Assembly (NCBI GenBank): GCA_002399085.1
Contig: DHCY01000034.1
Span: 1-38,326 of the forward strand
Direction: 5' to 3'
DNA: 38,326 nucleotides
DNA from: Anaerolineaceae bacterium UBA4890
Lineage (GTDB): Bacteria > Chloroflexota > Anaerolineae > Anaerolineales > Anaerolineaceae
Below are positions 22,974 to 31,367 of this stretch, piece by piece (position 1 is the first letter of the stretch; every line of letters begins with the position of its first letter). The notes beneath the pieces were generated by a model. The model made no database searches. It was not told where the DNA came from and saw only the letters and a program-made list of their open reading frames with translations. The translations under genes and the position numbers were made by a program.

Positions 22974-23936
22974 TTAAGCCTGCTGCGCTAATTTATCGCG
23001 GAAATAGTCGATGGTCCGCGTCAGCCCCTCACGAGTGCTTACCACCGGCTCCCAGCCCAAAAGAGCCTTCGCTTTGGTGATATCAGGCTGTCGTCTTTCT
23101 GGGTCGTCGCCCAGACGCTCCGAGGCGTTGATGCTCAACCCTGCCGGGTTATTACATATTTCGTTGATCTGCCGGGCAAAATCGTTGATCGAAACCTCTC
23201 GCGGATTGCCAATGTTGACTGGCAAGTGCTCATCCGAGTCCATCAGCCGCCGAATGCCTTCCACCAGGTCATCCACGTAGCAAAAACTGCGCGTCTGCTC
23301 ACCGGTGCCATAAATTGTGAGCGGTTCTTTTCGAAGTGCCTGCTGGATGAAATTGGGCACACTGCGTCCGTCATCCAAGCGCATCCTGGGACCAAAGGTG
23401 TTAAATATGCGCACAATGCGCGTATCCACACCGTGGAAATTATGGTATGCCATCGTCAGGGCTTCGGCAAAGCGCTTAGCTTCGTCGTAAACCGAGCGCA
23501 CCCCAACCGGATCGCAATTGCCCCAGTAGGTCTCCGGTTGCGGGTGAATCAGCGGGTCACCATAGACCTCACTGGTCGAAGCGAGTAGAAATTTTGCGTG
23601 GTGTTTTAGCGCCAGACCAAGCCCGTTGTGCGTGCCGAGCGCGCCAGCTTTCATGGTCTGAATTGGCAGATTGGGGTAGCCCAGTGGAGAACTCTTGCTG
23701 GGGCTGGCAGGAGACGCAAAATGGAGCACAAAATCCAGTGGTTCAGCCACAGAGATATAAGTGGAGACATCCTGTTCCATCAACGTGAAATTTGGGTTGC
23801 CTATAAGGTGGGCAATATTCTCCCGGTTGCCGGTGATGAAATTGTCCAGTCCAATCACCTGGTGACCTTCGCTCAGAAAACGATCGGTCAGATGAGAACC
23901 CAGAAAACCTGCTGCGCCTGTAATAAGAATTTGCAC
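22974..23936 (-). CDS. UDP-glucuronate decarboxylase (UDP-xylose synthase), SDR family
   Basis: The 320-residue enzyme converts UDP-glucuronate to UDP-xylose with NAD. The Rossmann motif is GAAGFLGSHL (7-16). The catalytic set includes E123 in TSEVYGDP and the Y150-x3-K154 pair in YDEAKR. HPQPETYWGN (131-140) and GEQTRSFCYVDDL are strongly typical of this enzyme rather than UDP-glucose epimerase. UDP-xylose would feed cell-surface polysaccharide. Translation probably starts at GTG 23936, which has AAAGGCGG upstream. rsmD follows in the same transcript, without a functional link. Confidence 0.92.
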   Translation of the reverse strand: MQILITGAAGFLGSHLTDRFLSEGHQVIGLDNFITGNRENIAHLIGNPNFTLMEQDVSTYISVAEPLDFVLHFASPASPSKSSPLGYPNLPIQTMKAGALGTHNGLGLALKHHAKFLLASTSEVYGDPLIHPQPETYWGNCDPVGVRSVYDEAKRFAEALTMAYHNFHGVDTRIVRIFNTFGPRMRLDDGRSVPNFIQQALRKEPLTIYGTGEQTRSFCYVDDLVEGIRRLMDSDEHLPVNIGNPREVSINDFARQINEICNNPAGLSINASERLGDDPERRQPDITKAKALLGWEPVVSTREGLTRTIDYFRDKLAQQA

Positions 23937-24014
23937 TATACGCCGCCTTTACGAAGTGTTATCGAGATTACTTTAGAGTATAATCAATCGACCCTTATCG
24001 GGAAGTATTATAGC

Positions 24015-24605
24015 ATGTCTGAATTGCAGAACCAAAACAAAACCCAAAACGAAGCTGCAAAGCGTATCGAAGCGCTCTTGTTTGCCGCGCCTGGGCTGAC
24101 CAGCCCGGAACAACTTGCCCAGGCAACGAAAATGAAGAAAAAGGATGTTGAAAGCGCCCTGGCTGTCTTGAAAGCCCACTATTCCGAACTGCACGGGATC
24201 CGACTGCAGGAAGTAAAGGGGCAATTTCAATTGGTAACGGCTCCTGAATATGCAACGGACATCGATGCATTTTTGGGGTTGGAGGTGACATCCCGGCTCA
24301 CCCAGGCAGCCCTGGAAGCTTTGGCAATCATCGCTTACAAGCAGCCCACCACCCGACCGGAGATCGACAGTATTCGCGGGGTCAACAGTGACGGTGTGGT
24401 CAGAAGCTTACTTTCCAAAGGGCTGATCGAGGAGCTGGGGCGCTCTGAAGCTCCTGGCAGACCGATCCTTTATGGTGTTACCCCTGAATTTCTCCAGCAT
24501 TTCGGATTAGAGGGGCTGGATCAATTGCCTGAAATCGATTTTGAGGCAATGTTTAGTACTCCTGCAGAAGCGGAAGCTGATGAGAGAAGGTTGTTGAAAG
24601 ACTGA
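24015..24605 (+). CDS. scpB: Segregation and condensation protein B
   Basis: The 196-residue protein is the ScpB subunit of the SMC-ScpAB condensin complex. It consists of two winged-helix domains: AAKRIEALLFAAPGLTSPEQ starts the first, and TQAALEALAIIAYKQPTTRP is the family hallmark at the start of the second, followed by IRGVNSDGVVRSLLSKGLIE. The reading frame extends far upstream, but the ATG at 24015 fits the family and has GGGAAG upstream. TATAAT at 23979-23984 is a probable -10. scpA is not in the window, which is unusual. The stop overlaps the rluB start (TGATG). Confidence 0.96.
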   Translation: MSELQNQNKTQNEAAKRIEALLFAAPGLTSPEQLAQATKMKKKDVESALAVLKAHYSELHGIRLQEVKGQFQLVTAPEYATDIDAFLGLEVTSRLTQAALEALAIIAYKQPTTRPEIDSIRGVNSDGVVRSLLSKGLIEELGRSEAPGRPILYGVTPEFLQHFGLEGLDQLPEIDFEAMFSTPAEAEADERRLLKD

Positions 24606-25357
24606 TGGCAGAAGAAAGAGTTCAAAAAATACTGGCAGCCGCGGGCTATGGCTCGAGGCGTGCCTGCGAAAAAATAATCGAAGAAGGTCGGGTTAAGGTC
24701 AATGGAAAGCTGATCCATCTCGGAGATCAAGCTGACCCGAGCAAAGATTCGATCACTGTTGATGGAAAGCTGATTCGCAAGACAATTGAGAAGATTTATA
24801 TTGCCTTGAATAAGCCTAAAGGCTACCTTTCGGATATCGACCTCAACCACCCGCGACCTACCGTGAACGACCTGATCGGCATCCCGGAACCACTTTTTGC
24901 TGTTGGCAGGCTGGATCTGGACAGTGAAGGTCTGATTTTGATGACCAACGACGGCAAGATGGCGAACCGCCTCACTCACCCACGCTATGAGCACGAAAAG
25001 GAATATGAAGTTTTTGTGATCACACAGCCCGATGAAGAGCAGCTGGCAATCTGGCGTAGGGGTGTTGTGATGGAAGACGGCACGCGCACACTGCCTGCCA
25101 AGGTTGAGGTGATGAACAACGCCAACAACGGCACCTGGCTGCGGATTATCCTCAAGGAAGGCAAAAAACGCCAAATTCGCAAAGTTGGCTCACGTATTGG
25201 ACTTCCGGTCGGGAAAATTAAAAGAGTGCGGATTGGACCGCTAAAATTAGGCAAACTTCGTTCCGGTGAATGGCGCTATTTGACCGACTTTGAAGTCAAA
25301 AAATTGCTCGAATATACCAAAACAGAAAAAGAAAAAAAGAACGAAAAGAAATCCTGA
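24605..25357 (+). CDS. rluB: 23S rRNA pseudouridine synthase, RluB/RsuA family
   Basis: The 250-residue enzyme makes pseudouridine in rRNA. An S4 RNA-binding domain (RVQKILAAAGYGSRRACEKI, then GRVKVNG) is followed by the synthase domain with GRLDLDSEGLILMTNDG, where D104 is the catalytic Asp. KGYLSD and EGKKRQIRKV are further family motifs. The Lys/Glu-rich C-terminal tail is probably disordered. scpB-rluB is a common bacterial pair, and the one-base overlap indicates coupling. RluB (U2605) is the likeliest target, but RsuA or RluE cannot be excluded. Confidence 0.93.
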   Translation: MAEERVQKILAAAGYGSRRACEKIIEEGRVKVNGKLIHLGDQADPSKDSITVDGKLIRKTIEKIYIALNKPKGYLSDIDLNHPRPTVNDLIGIPEPLFAVGRLDLDSEGLILMTNDGKMANRLTHPRYEHEKEYEVFVITQPDEEQLAIWRRGVVMEDGTRTLPAKVEVMNNANNGTWLRIILKEGKKRQIRKVGSRIGLPVGKIKRVRIGPLKLGKLRSGEWRYLTDFEVKKLLEYTKTEKEKKNEKKS

Positions 25358-25375
25358 CCAGGTGGAAATCTTTTA

Positions 25376-25520
25376 TTCACTGCGAACCCTCTTCTAACTA
25401 TTTTCACTGCGAGGTCCGCTTCCACCTACGGTCACTGCGAGTCCTCGTCGTTGACTATCGGAAACCTCTGAATCACGGAAAGAGGGCGTGGCAGTCTGCC
25501 TTTGACTTTGAAGGACGTTT
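25376..25520. repeat. Dispersed repeat with CACTGCGA core, three copies
   Basis: TTCACTGCGA occurs at 25376 and 25403 and GTCACTGCGA at 25431, at spacings of about 27-28 bp. They are followed by degenerate text ending GTGGCAGTCTGCC near 25500. This has the same form as the GTCATCCTGA family, with the left core multiplied. No gene is seen in 25358-25602. Confidence 0.6.
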
Positions 25521-25551
25521 TTGAATGTACAACGGAGATCGCAATCAACAT

Positions 25552-25587
25552 TCATAAAAAACTCCTGGTTTACAGGAGTTTTTTTCT
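25552..25587. terminator. Bidirectional terminator between rluB and the unknown membrane protein gene
   Basis: AAAAACTCCTG (25557-25567) pairs with CAGGAGTTTTT (25573-25583) around a 5-nt loop. A run of A on the left and T on the right lets it work for both convergent genes. Confidence 0.92.
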
Positions 25588-25602
25588 ATAACAACAGATG
25601 AT

Positions 25603-26319
25603 CTACATTTTTCCAGCAGTCAGAGCGTTTGTGATCTTTGCAGTCTCTTCCGGTGTGAAAGTTGTTGAACACTTTTCCCGGTCCATCTTACGAACGAAAC
25701 GCTTGAGGTCATTGATCGTAACCACAGGGAAGGGAGCGTCTTTCACATCTCCGATCGAGGTGTTCTTCAGTAAAATCACTAAAATTGGCTGAATCTGGGG
25801 CTGTTCTTCCTGTGGAATACCCTGGAGCCCCAAATGTTTCTGAATTTCCATACTTGCCTCTGCGGCATCTTTGCCCGGATCCGCAATCGATTCCTGCCCC
25901 ATAAAACGTCGCAGAAGGCTGACACCAGTATGCTTCCATTTGCCGTCAACATAACTAATTGTACCGCCGCTGGTCACCAATATTGGCAGCCATAATCGGC
26001 AAGGTCCCAAGAGAAGCATAGGTACCGGTGTTGAGTATACAAAGTAGGTGTACTCACTGCGCAGCTTCTCGATCGCTTTACCAACCACTTCATCGTAACG
26101 CGGTGTCTGACCGAAGCGGGAGGTAAAGAAAATACTGATGCGAGTCAGGATAAAGCCGATCATCAGGGCTACCCAGGAATAAAGGGTCCGATTCACATCG
26201 GCTTTGCCAGGCCAGGCAAGGTAAGCGCCAAAGATCAGCACTGCCATGCTGGCAAAGAACAGTACCATGCTCAGCTTTTTATTTCGGTCAATCAGTCTTT
26301 GGTTGATAATAGTTTTCAC
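25603..26319 (-). CDS. Uncharacterised membrane protein co-translated with plsX
   Basis: A 238-residue protein with two N-terminal membrane helices (about residues 17-36 and 47-65), followed by a soluble domain. The latter holds RYDEVVGKAIEKLRSEYTYF, a segment with a hydrophobic patch (PVPMLLLGPCRLWLPILV), and a C-terminal VVTINDLKRFVRKMD region. The overall layout loosely recalls nuclease-related (NERD-like) membrane proteins, but no catalytic motif can be confirmed and no function is assigned. It starts with GTG at 26319, overlapping the plsX stop (GTGA), so it is in the plsX transcript. Confidence 0.7.
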   Translation of the reverse strand: MKTIINQRLIDRNKKLSMVLFFASMAVLIFGAYLAWPGKADVNRTLYSWVALMIGFILTRISIFFTSRFGQTPRYDEVVGKAIEKLRSEYTYFVYSTPVPMLLLGPCRLWLPILVTSGGTISYVDGKWKHTGVSLLRRFMGQESIADPGKDAAEASMEIQKHLGLQGIPQEEQPQIQPILVILLKNTSIGDVKDAPFPVVTINDLKRFVRKMDREKCSTTFTPEETAKITNALTAGKM

Positions 26320-27320
26320 GATTGTCTCTCCAGGGGGATGATGGATTTCTTCAATTTTTCAAGCAGGTTGGATTCTACCGCACTTACTGCCTGTTCGATA
26401 GCACTTACGATTGCTTTTGCGTCCGAGCGACCATGCCCAATAAACACCAAGCCATCCAAACCAAGCAGCGGGGCAGAGCCGATCTCACTCGGGTCGAGCA
26501 TTTTGCGCACTTTGTCGAAGGCGGGTTTCGCCAGCAGCGCACCCATCTTGGTACGGGTATTGGACATGAGCTCACCTTTCAGCGTTGTCAGAATCAGCTT
26601 GGCGACTGCTTCAACCGATTTGAGCAGCACATTGCCCGTGAAGCCATCGGTGATTGCCACATCTACCTTGCCGCCAAAAAGCTCTTTGCCCTCGATATTG
26701 CCAACAAAATTGGGCACGGCAGCGCGCATCAGCGGTCCGGCTTGTTTGGTAAGCTCATTACCTTTGCCTTCTTCTTCTCCATTGGCGATCAGCCCAACTC
26801 TGGGCTCAGCAACCGCCAGCATCAGGTGGGAATAAACACTCGCCATCTGCCCGAACTGCACCAGGAACTCGGGATGCACCTCTGCGTTGGCACCAATGTC
26901 GGCGATCACAGCCTTGCCCCCTTCCACCGGGAAAACAGCCACCAGGCAGGGGCGATCGACACCGGGGATCATCCCGAAAGTTTTGATGCCGAAGTACATT
27001 GCCATGCCGGTGTTGCCAGCGGTCACAAAAGCTTGCGCTTTGCCAGCTTTGACCAGGCTCATTCCCACCGCCATGGTGTTGTCCTTTTTGGCACGTGCCT
27101 CCCGGATATGATCTTCCATATCCAGCGCCTCGGCTGCATGCACGATACTGACCTGGCTCTTATCGCCTGCCACATTCGATAAACCCTCGCTCAGCTTCAC
27201 TTCATCGCCAACCAGGATCACGTTGATATCAAACTTGTTGGCAGCAAGAACCGCGCCTTCCAGTTCTGGCTGGGGGCGTTGGTCTGAGCCCATCGCGTCG
27301 AGAACAATTGTCGTTTTCAT
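26316..27320 (-). CDS. plsX: Phosphate acyltransferase PlsX
   Basis: The 334-residue enzyme makes acyl-phosphate from acyl-ACP, the first step of phosphatidic acid synthesis with PlsY. It shows the family signatures: IVLDAMGSDQRPQPELEGAV at the start, AFVTAGNTGMAM, PGVDRPCLVAVFP, and VDVAITDGFTGNVLLKSVEA; the end contains APLLGLDGLVFIGHGRSDA. The ATG at 27320 has GGAGAAGG upstream. In many bacteria plsX precedes fabD or fabH; here the next gene is the unknown membrane protein. Confidence 0.97.
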   Translation of the reverse strand: MKTTIVLDAMGSDQRPQPELEGAVLAANKFDINVILVGDEVKLSEGLSNVAGDKSQVSIVHAAEALDMEDHIREARAKKDNTMAVGMSLVKAGKAQAFVTAGNTGMAMYFGIKTFGMIPGVDRPCLVAVFPVEGGKAVIADIGANAEVHPEFLVQFGQMASVYSHLMLAVAEPRVGLIANGEEEGKGNELTKQAGPLMRAAVPNFVGNIEGKELFGGKVDVAITDGFTGNVLLKSVEAVAKLILTTLKGELMSNTRTKMGALLAKPAFDKVRKMLDPSEIGSAPLLGLDGLVFIGHGRSDAKAIVSAIEQAVSAVESNLLEKLKKSIIPLERQS

Positions 27321-27343
27321 GCCTTCTCCATTCGTGTCTTTGC

Positions 27344-27371
27344 TTGACAAAGACTTTAGAATCGTTATAAT
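27344..27371 (+). promoter_or_regulatory. Promoter of tRNA-Leu
   Basis: TTGACA (27344-27349) and TATAAT (27366-27371), with a 16-bp spacer, lie 15 bp upstream of the tRNA. Confidence 0.85.
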
Positions 27372-27385
27372 TTACTCTCACGTTT

Positions 27386-27467
27386 GCGCTGGTGCTGGAA
27401 TTGGCAGACAGGCCTGGTTGAGGGCCAGGTGCCGCAAGGCGTGAGGGTTCAACTCCCTCTCAGCGCA
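27386..27467 (+). tRNA. tRNA-Leu (anticodon GAG)
   Basis: The acceptor GCGCTGG pairs with TCAGCGC, including one G-T pair. The anticodon stem CCTGG/CCAGG holds loop TTGAGGG with GAG at 27420-27422. A long variable arm (about TGCCGCAAGGCG) and the T loop TTCAACT are visible. CCA is not encoded; the sequence after the discriminator A is CAC. Class II tRNA with the length expected for leucine. Confidence 0.96.
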
Positions 27468-27470
27468 CAC

Positions 27471-27499
27471 AAAAAAGGTAACAATTGTTACCTTTTTTT
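27471..27499. terminator. Bidirectional terminator after tRNA-Leu
   Basis: A perfect 12-bp palindrome arm (AAAAAAGGTAAC with GTTACCTTTTTT) around AATT. It serves the tRNA on the right-going strand and the M23 peptidase gene coming from the right. Confidence 0.93.
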
Positions 27500-27501
27500 G
27501 T

Positions 27502-28947
27502 TTAAGGAAATGCTCGCCGCAGCCATGTCAGCGGGTTGACCGGGGTGCCTTGAATATCCACTTCAAAATGCAGGTGTGGACCAGTGGAGCGACCAGTGGT
27601 GCCGATGATGCCGATCAATTGACCTGGCTCAACGACCTCACCTTCCGATACAAGGATGGCAGCAAGGTGCATGTAAATCGTATATACGCCCAGACCATGG
27701 TCAATAACGATCGCGTTGCCTCTCACAACCTGGTCAGGGAATACGCCGACAACGGTTCCTCCTGCAGGGGCATAGACATCCACCCCTTTACAATAACCCA
27801 GGTCAAGCCCGGTGTGATAATAGAGGTTTGGATCCTCGTTATAGGTGCGGCGACTGCCAAAAGACGAAATAACACAATCAGCATCCTGGGCAGGTGAATA
27901 CCACAATCCGCTCCATTGCTGCACGGGGGTAACAGGGGCAACCACTGCTTTAAACTTTTCGTTTTCAGCTTTTTCTTCCTCCGTACCAACGCTTGCCGGA
28001 TCGACTTGCAAAGGTTTATCCGTGGCAAAATTGCCGGAACTGATCATCACATACTGATCAAAGCGGTAGGTTTCACCACCGTTATTCGAAAATTCCATCG
28101 TCAGCGGGTAGACACCCACATCTGTCAGGGCGTGGATACCACCATATGCCATCTGGACGCCGCCGCCCATGTCGACAAACACTGGTTCAACACCAGCCAG
28201 GCTGGCTCTCACTTTCACGGGCTCATCACTGGTTACTTCAATCAAAAACGTGTCCCCCTGAAAAAGCGGCAGGTTATCGACCACGATCTCTTTCACCCCA
28301 GGGATCGCCAGGTTGCTGGGCGATTCAACATCCGACGGCTTGTAGTAGGTATCCATAGGTAAACCACGCAGCGGGTTCTGCAGCCGGTTCATCCGCGTGA
28401 GTGTCCAGGTGTTTTGACCTGCCAAAACGGATGCCTCCAGGAAGGACTGTCCAGGTTTTAAGGATGCCATCGTCGTCATCACGGGGGCGTCTTCTATGTG
28501 GGTAATCACAATTTCCCGTCCAATGAACAATTCAGATGGGCTGGTCAGATTGTTGGCTCTGATCAGATCTGCCGGCTGTGCCTGGCTGCGGCGGCTCAGG
28601 CTGGTCAGGCTCGAACCCAACGCCACATATTCCGTTGTCAGAACGCCCTGCATTCCAGCCAGTGAAGGGATCTTCAGCCGGTCTCCCGGTCGCAGCATAC
28701 TGGTCTCAGTGAGACCGTTCAGTGCCAACAGGTTATCCAGGCTGCTGTCGAAGCGCAGCGCAATCCACGAAAGTGTATCGCCTGAAACGACCACATATTC
28801 AGGATAGGTGGTCACCTGTGCAATTGCAGGTTTAGCTGGAATTGTTGAGAAGAGCAAAATCACAACCAAAAGTGCTGCAAAAAGGCAAAGAATGTTATGA
28901 ACATTAGGCTTGGTATAATCGGTCATATCAATCGATAAGTTTACCAT
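27502..28947 (-). CDS. LysM and M23 metallopeptidase domain protein
   Basis: The 481-residue envelope protein is probably a peptidoglycan endopeptidase or an activator of cell-wall amidases. One N-terminal signal or anchor helix spans about residues 18-44. A first LysM follows (YVVVSGDTLSWIALRFDSSL to LRPGDRLKIP), and a weaker second LysM-like segment (YVALGSSLTSLSRRSQAQPA) ends GREIVI. Residues 210-310 are a beta-rich linker domain. The C-terminal M23 domain has YYHTGLDLG (first zinc ligands), GLGVYTIYMHLA and GPHLHFEV, so the H-x-H zinc site is complete and catalysis is plausible. The frame can begin at ATG 28947 or ATG 28926; neither has a strong ribosome site. Confidence 0.92.
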   Translation of the reverse strand: MVNLSIDMTDYTKPNVHNILCLFAALLVVILLFSTIPAKPAIAQVTTYPEYVVVSGDTLSWIALRFDSSLDNLLALNGLTETSMLRPGDRLKIPSLAGMQGVLTTEYVALGSSLTSLSRRSQAQPADLIRANNLTSPSELFIGREIVITHIEDAPVMTTMASLKPGQSFLEASVLAGQNTWTLTRMNRLQNPLRGLPMDTYYKPSDVESPSNLAIPGVKEIVVDNLPLFQGDTFLIEVTSDEPVKVRASLAGVEPVFVDMGGGVQMAYGGIHALTDVGVYPLTMEFSNNGGETYRFDQYVMISSGNFATDKPLQVDPASVGTEEEKAENEKFKAVVAPVTPVQQWSGLWYSPAQDADCVISSFGSRRTYNEDPNLYYHTGLDLGYCKGVDVYAPAGGTVVGVFPDQVVRGNAIVIDHGLGVYTIYMHLAAILVSEGEVVEPGQLIGIIGTTGRSTGPHLHFEVDIQGTPVNPLTWLRRAFP

Positions 28948-28968
28948 GTTTGAAAGGGAGCCTTACGC

Positions 28969-29733
28969 ATGCGAATTACAACCTGGAATGTCAATGGAAT
29001 CAGAGCAGTGGTCAAAAAAGATGGTTTTAACTGGGTGGACGAGATCAAACCCGATGTGTTGGGTTTGCAGGAGATCAAAGCCAAACCCGAACAAGTGCCG
29101 GAATTGCTGCTTGAGCATCCGGAATACCAGAGTTTCTGGCATTCAGCGGAGCGACCTGGCTACAGCGGTACGGCTGTCCTTTTCAAGGAGGAACCGCTTT
29201 CCATTCAAACCGGCTTGGATAAGGAAGAATATGACAATGAAGGTCGCACAATTCGTGTGGAATATAACGATTTCTTCCTGTATGTGATTTATTTCCCCAA
29301 TGGCGGTCCAAATAATTGGCGGGTTCCTTTCAAATTGGGTTTTTATGAACGGCTGCTGGAGCTGTGCGACGAGCATCATGCCAGGGGTGAGAGAGTGATT
29401 TTGACTGGTGATTTTAACACTGCCCACAAAGAAATAGACCTGGCGAACCCCAAATCGAACATGAAGAACACGGGCTTCCTGCCCGAAGAGCGCGCCTGGA
29501 TCGACAAATACCTCGAACATAATTTTGTCGATGCCTATCGCGCCCTCTACCCTGACACGGTTGGCTACACCTGGTGGGACTACCGTACCAACGCCCGCCC
29601 CCGTAATGTGGGTTGGCGTTTGGACTACTTTCTGGTCAGTTCTGAATTGATGCCGCGGGTGGAAGCGGTGGAGATCCACGACGAGATCATGGGCTCCGAC
29701 CACTGCCCAGTGAGCTTGATTTTGAAAGATTAG
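28969..29733 (+). CDS. xth: Exodeoxyribonuclease III / AP endonuclease
   Basis: The 254-residue enzyme repairs abasic sites and trims 3' ends of DNA. It has all endonuclease/exonuclease/phosphatase motifs: ITTWNVNGIRAV (N7), LQEIKA (E35, metal ligand), YSGTAVLFK, GDFNTAHKEIDL (D148, N150), WRLDYFLVS and GSDHCPVSL with the catalytic His. The length fits family 1 exonuclease III. The ATG has AGGGAG upstream and is divergent from the M23 gene, with only 21 bp between the two start codons, so the promoters overlap. Confidence 0.96.
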   Translation: MRITTWNVNGIRAVVKKDGFNWVDEIKPDVLGLQEIKAKPEQVPELLLEHPEYQSFWHSAERPGYSGTAVLFKEEPLSIQTGLDKEEYDNEGRTIRVEYNDFFLYVIYFPNGGPNNWRVPFKLGFYERLLELCDEHHARGERVILTGDFNTAHKEIDLANPKSNMKNTGFLPEERAWIDKYLEHNFVDAYRALYPDTVGYTWWDYRTNARPRNVGWRLDYFLVSSELMPRVEAVEIHDEIMGSDHCPVSLILKD

Positions 29734-29737
29734 AATA

Positions 29738-29890
29738 AAGCTGTCATCCTGCCACGATTGTCATCCTGACACGATTGTCATCCTGAGCCTTTTTTGCAAA
29801 GGATCTTTCTTCACGAAAAAAAAGCCGGGTTAAAAATCGCAACCCGGCCTATAACTGAAGATTCTTCGCTATCTCTCAGAATGACAGCTT
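29738..29890. repeat. MITE-like element: GTCATCCTGA repeat with 14-bp terminal inverted repeats
   Basis: The left end AAGCTGTCATCCTG (29738-29751) matches the complement of the right end at 29877-29890 at 13 of 14 positions. The left core is present three times with a 17-bp period (GTCATCCTG at 29743, 29760 and 29777). The element contains the gcvPB terminator in its middle. Its right end overlaps the TAA stop codon of gcvPB. Confidence 0.75.
29815..29848 (-). terminator. Intrinsic terminator of the glycine cleavage operon
   Basis: GCCGGGTT pairs with AACCCGGC (29824-29831 and 29841-29848) around a 9-nt loop. On the minus strand it is followed by eight T residues. Confidence 0.9.
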
Positions 29891-31367
29891 ACTCCTGCAC
29901 ACCTGGCCAGTCATCACCAACATAACAGCATAAAACCAAATCCTTCGCCGCTTTCAACTCGTCCGCACGCCTTACGGGAGTGTTGTGCGGGGCATTGTGC
30001 AGCAGTTCGGGGTTGGTGCGGGCTTCTTCAGCGATCTTGCGCATCGCGTCCACAAACCGGTCCAGCGTTTCCTTGGTCTCGGTCTCGGTCGGCTCGATCA
30101 TCAGGGCTTCGTGCACGATAAGAGGGAAGTAATTGGTTGGCGGATGGAAATCGTAATCCATCAGGCGCTTGGCAATATCCAGGGCGTGAATGTCGGGCAC
30201 ATCTTTCCAATACCCTTCCAGCACAAACTCGTGCATACAAGGACGGTCATAGGGTAACGTGAAGGTATCCTTCAACTTTTCCTGCAGGTAATTGGCATTC
30301 AGAACAGCTATTTCAGCCACATCTCGCAAGCCTTCCTGTCCAAGCATGGCAATATAGGTGTAAGCACGGATGTGCATGCCAAAATGTCCGTAAAAGGACT
30401 TGATCCTGCCAATGCTTTTTTCAGGGTGGATAAAGCCGTACAGCGGCGCAGTTTCTTCGTCGCCTTCGTCAATGATGCCCACAATTGGGTCAGGTAGATA
30501 GTCGACCAGGTGCTGCTGCACCGCCACTGGACCAGAACCCGGACCACCGCCGCCGTGTGGGGTGGAGAAGGTCTTGTGCAGGTTGAAGTGCAAGATGTCA
30601 ATGCCCACATCCCCGGGGCGGAAAACACCGAGCAGCGCGTTCATATTTGCACCGTCGCCGTACACCAAACCACCAGCTTTGTGGACGATATCGACCACTT
30701 CGCAGACATTCTCATCGAACAAACCAAGTGTATTAGGGTTGGTGAACATCAGCCCAGCCAGGCGATCGTCGCACAACTCTTTAAGGGCAGCAATGTCAAC
30801 ATTGCCGCGTTCATCTGACGGTAAGGGTACAACCTCAAACCCCAGCATCGCTGATGAGGCAGGGTTGGTGCCATGGGCAGAATCGGGGATGAGCATGCGC
30901 GTTCGTTGGTGATCACCGCGTTCCTGGTGATACTTGTGGATAATCAGCGTGCCAACCAGCTCACCCTGTGCTCCGGCAGCAGGCTGCAAGGTCACCGCGG
31001 CAAAGCCGGCGATTTCCTTGAGCATTTCCTGCAATGAATACATCAGGAACAGGTTGCCCTGGACAGTGTCGATCGGTTGCAGTGGATGTGTGGCAGCAAA
31101 ACCGGGCAAGCGGCTGACCACTTCGTTGATCTTGGGGTTGTACTTCATCGTACAAGAGCCAAGCGGATAGAAGCCCAGGTCGATCGCATAGTTTTTCTGC
31201 GAGATACTGGTGAAGTGGCGCACCACTTCCAACTCCGACATTTCAGGCAGCTGCAGTTTTTCGCGCAAGAAACCCTTTGGCAATGCAGTTTCGGGCACAT
31301 CCGGTTCGGGGAAAGTGACGCCTGTGCGTCCGGCAACAGAAAGGTCAAAAATAGTCGGTTCAGCCAT
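29889..31367 (-). CDS. gcvPB: Glycine dehydrogenase (decarboxylating) subunit 2
   Basis: The 492-residue PLP enzyme subunit forms the P-protein with gcvPA and decarboxylates glycine. The PLP lysine is K265 in HFNLHKTFSTPHGGGGPG. Other family motifs are YPLGSCTMKYNPKI (67-80), LQPAAGAQGELVG (127-139), PDSAHGTNPAS and YGDGANMNALLG. The start ATG overlaps the end of gcvPA by 8 nt, so the two subunits are translationally coupled. The split P-protein is the form found in many Gram-positive bacteria, archaea and Chloroflexota. Confidence 0.97.
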   Translation of the reverse strand: MAEPTIFDLSVAGRTGVTFPEPDVPETALPKGFLREKLQLPEMSELEVVRHFTSISQKNYAIDLGFYPLGSCTMKYNPKINEVVSRLPGFAATHPLQPIDTVQGNLFLMYSLQEMLKEIAGFAAVTLQPAAGAQGELVGTLIIHKYHQERGDHQRTRMLIPDSAHGTNPASSAMLGFEVVPLPSDERGNVDIAALKELCDDRLAGLMFTNPNTLGLFDENVCEVVDIVHKAGGLVYGDGANMNALLGVFRPGDVGIDILHFNLHKTFSTPHGGGGPGSGPVAVQQHLVDYLPDPIVGIIDEGDEETAPLYGFIHPEKSIGRIKSFYGHFGMHIRAYTYIAMLGQEGLRDVAEIAVLNANYLQEKLKDTFTLPYDRPCMHEFVLEGYWKDVPDIHALDIAKRLMDYDFHPPTNYFPLIVHEALMIEPTETETKETLDRFVDAMRKIAEEARTNPELLHNAPHNTPVRRADELKAAKDLVLCCYVGDDWPGVQE

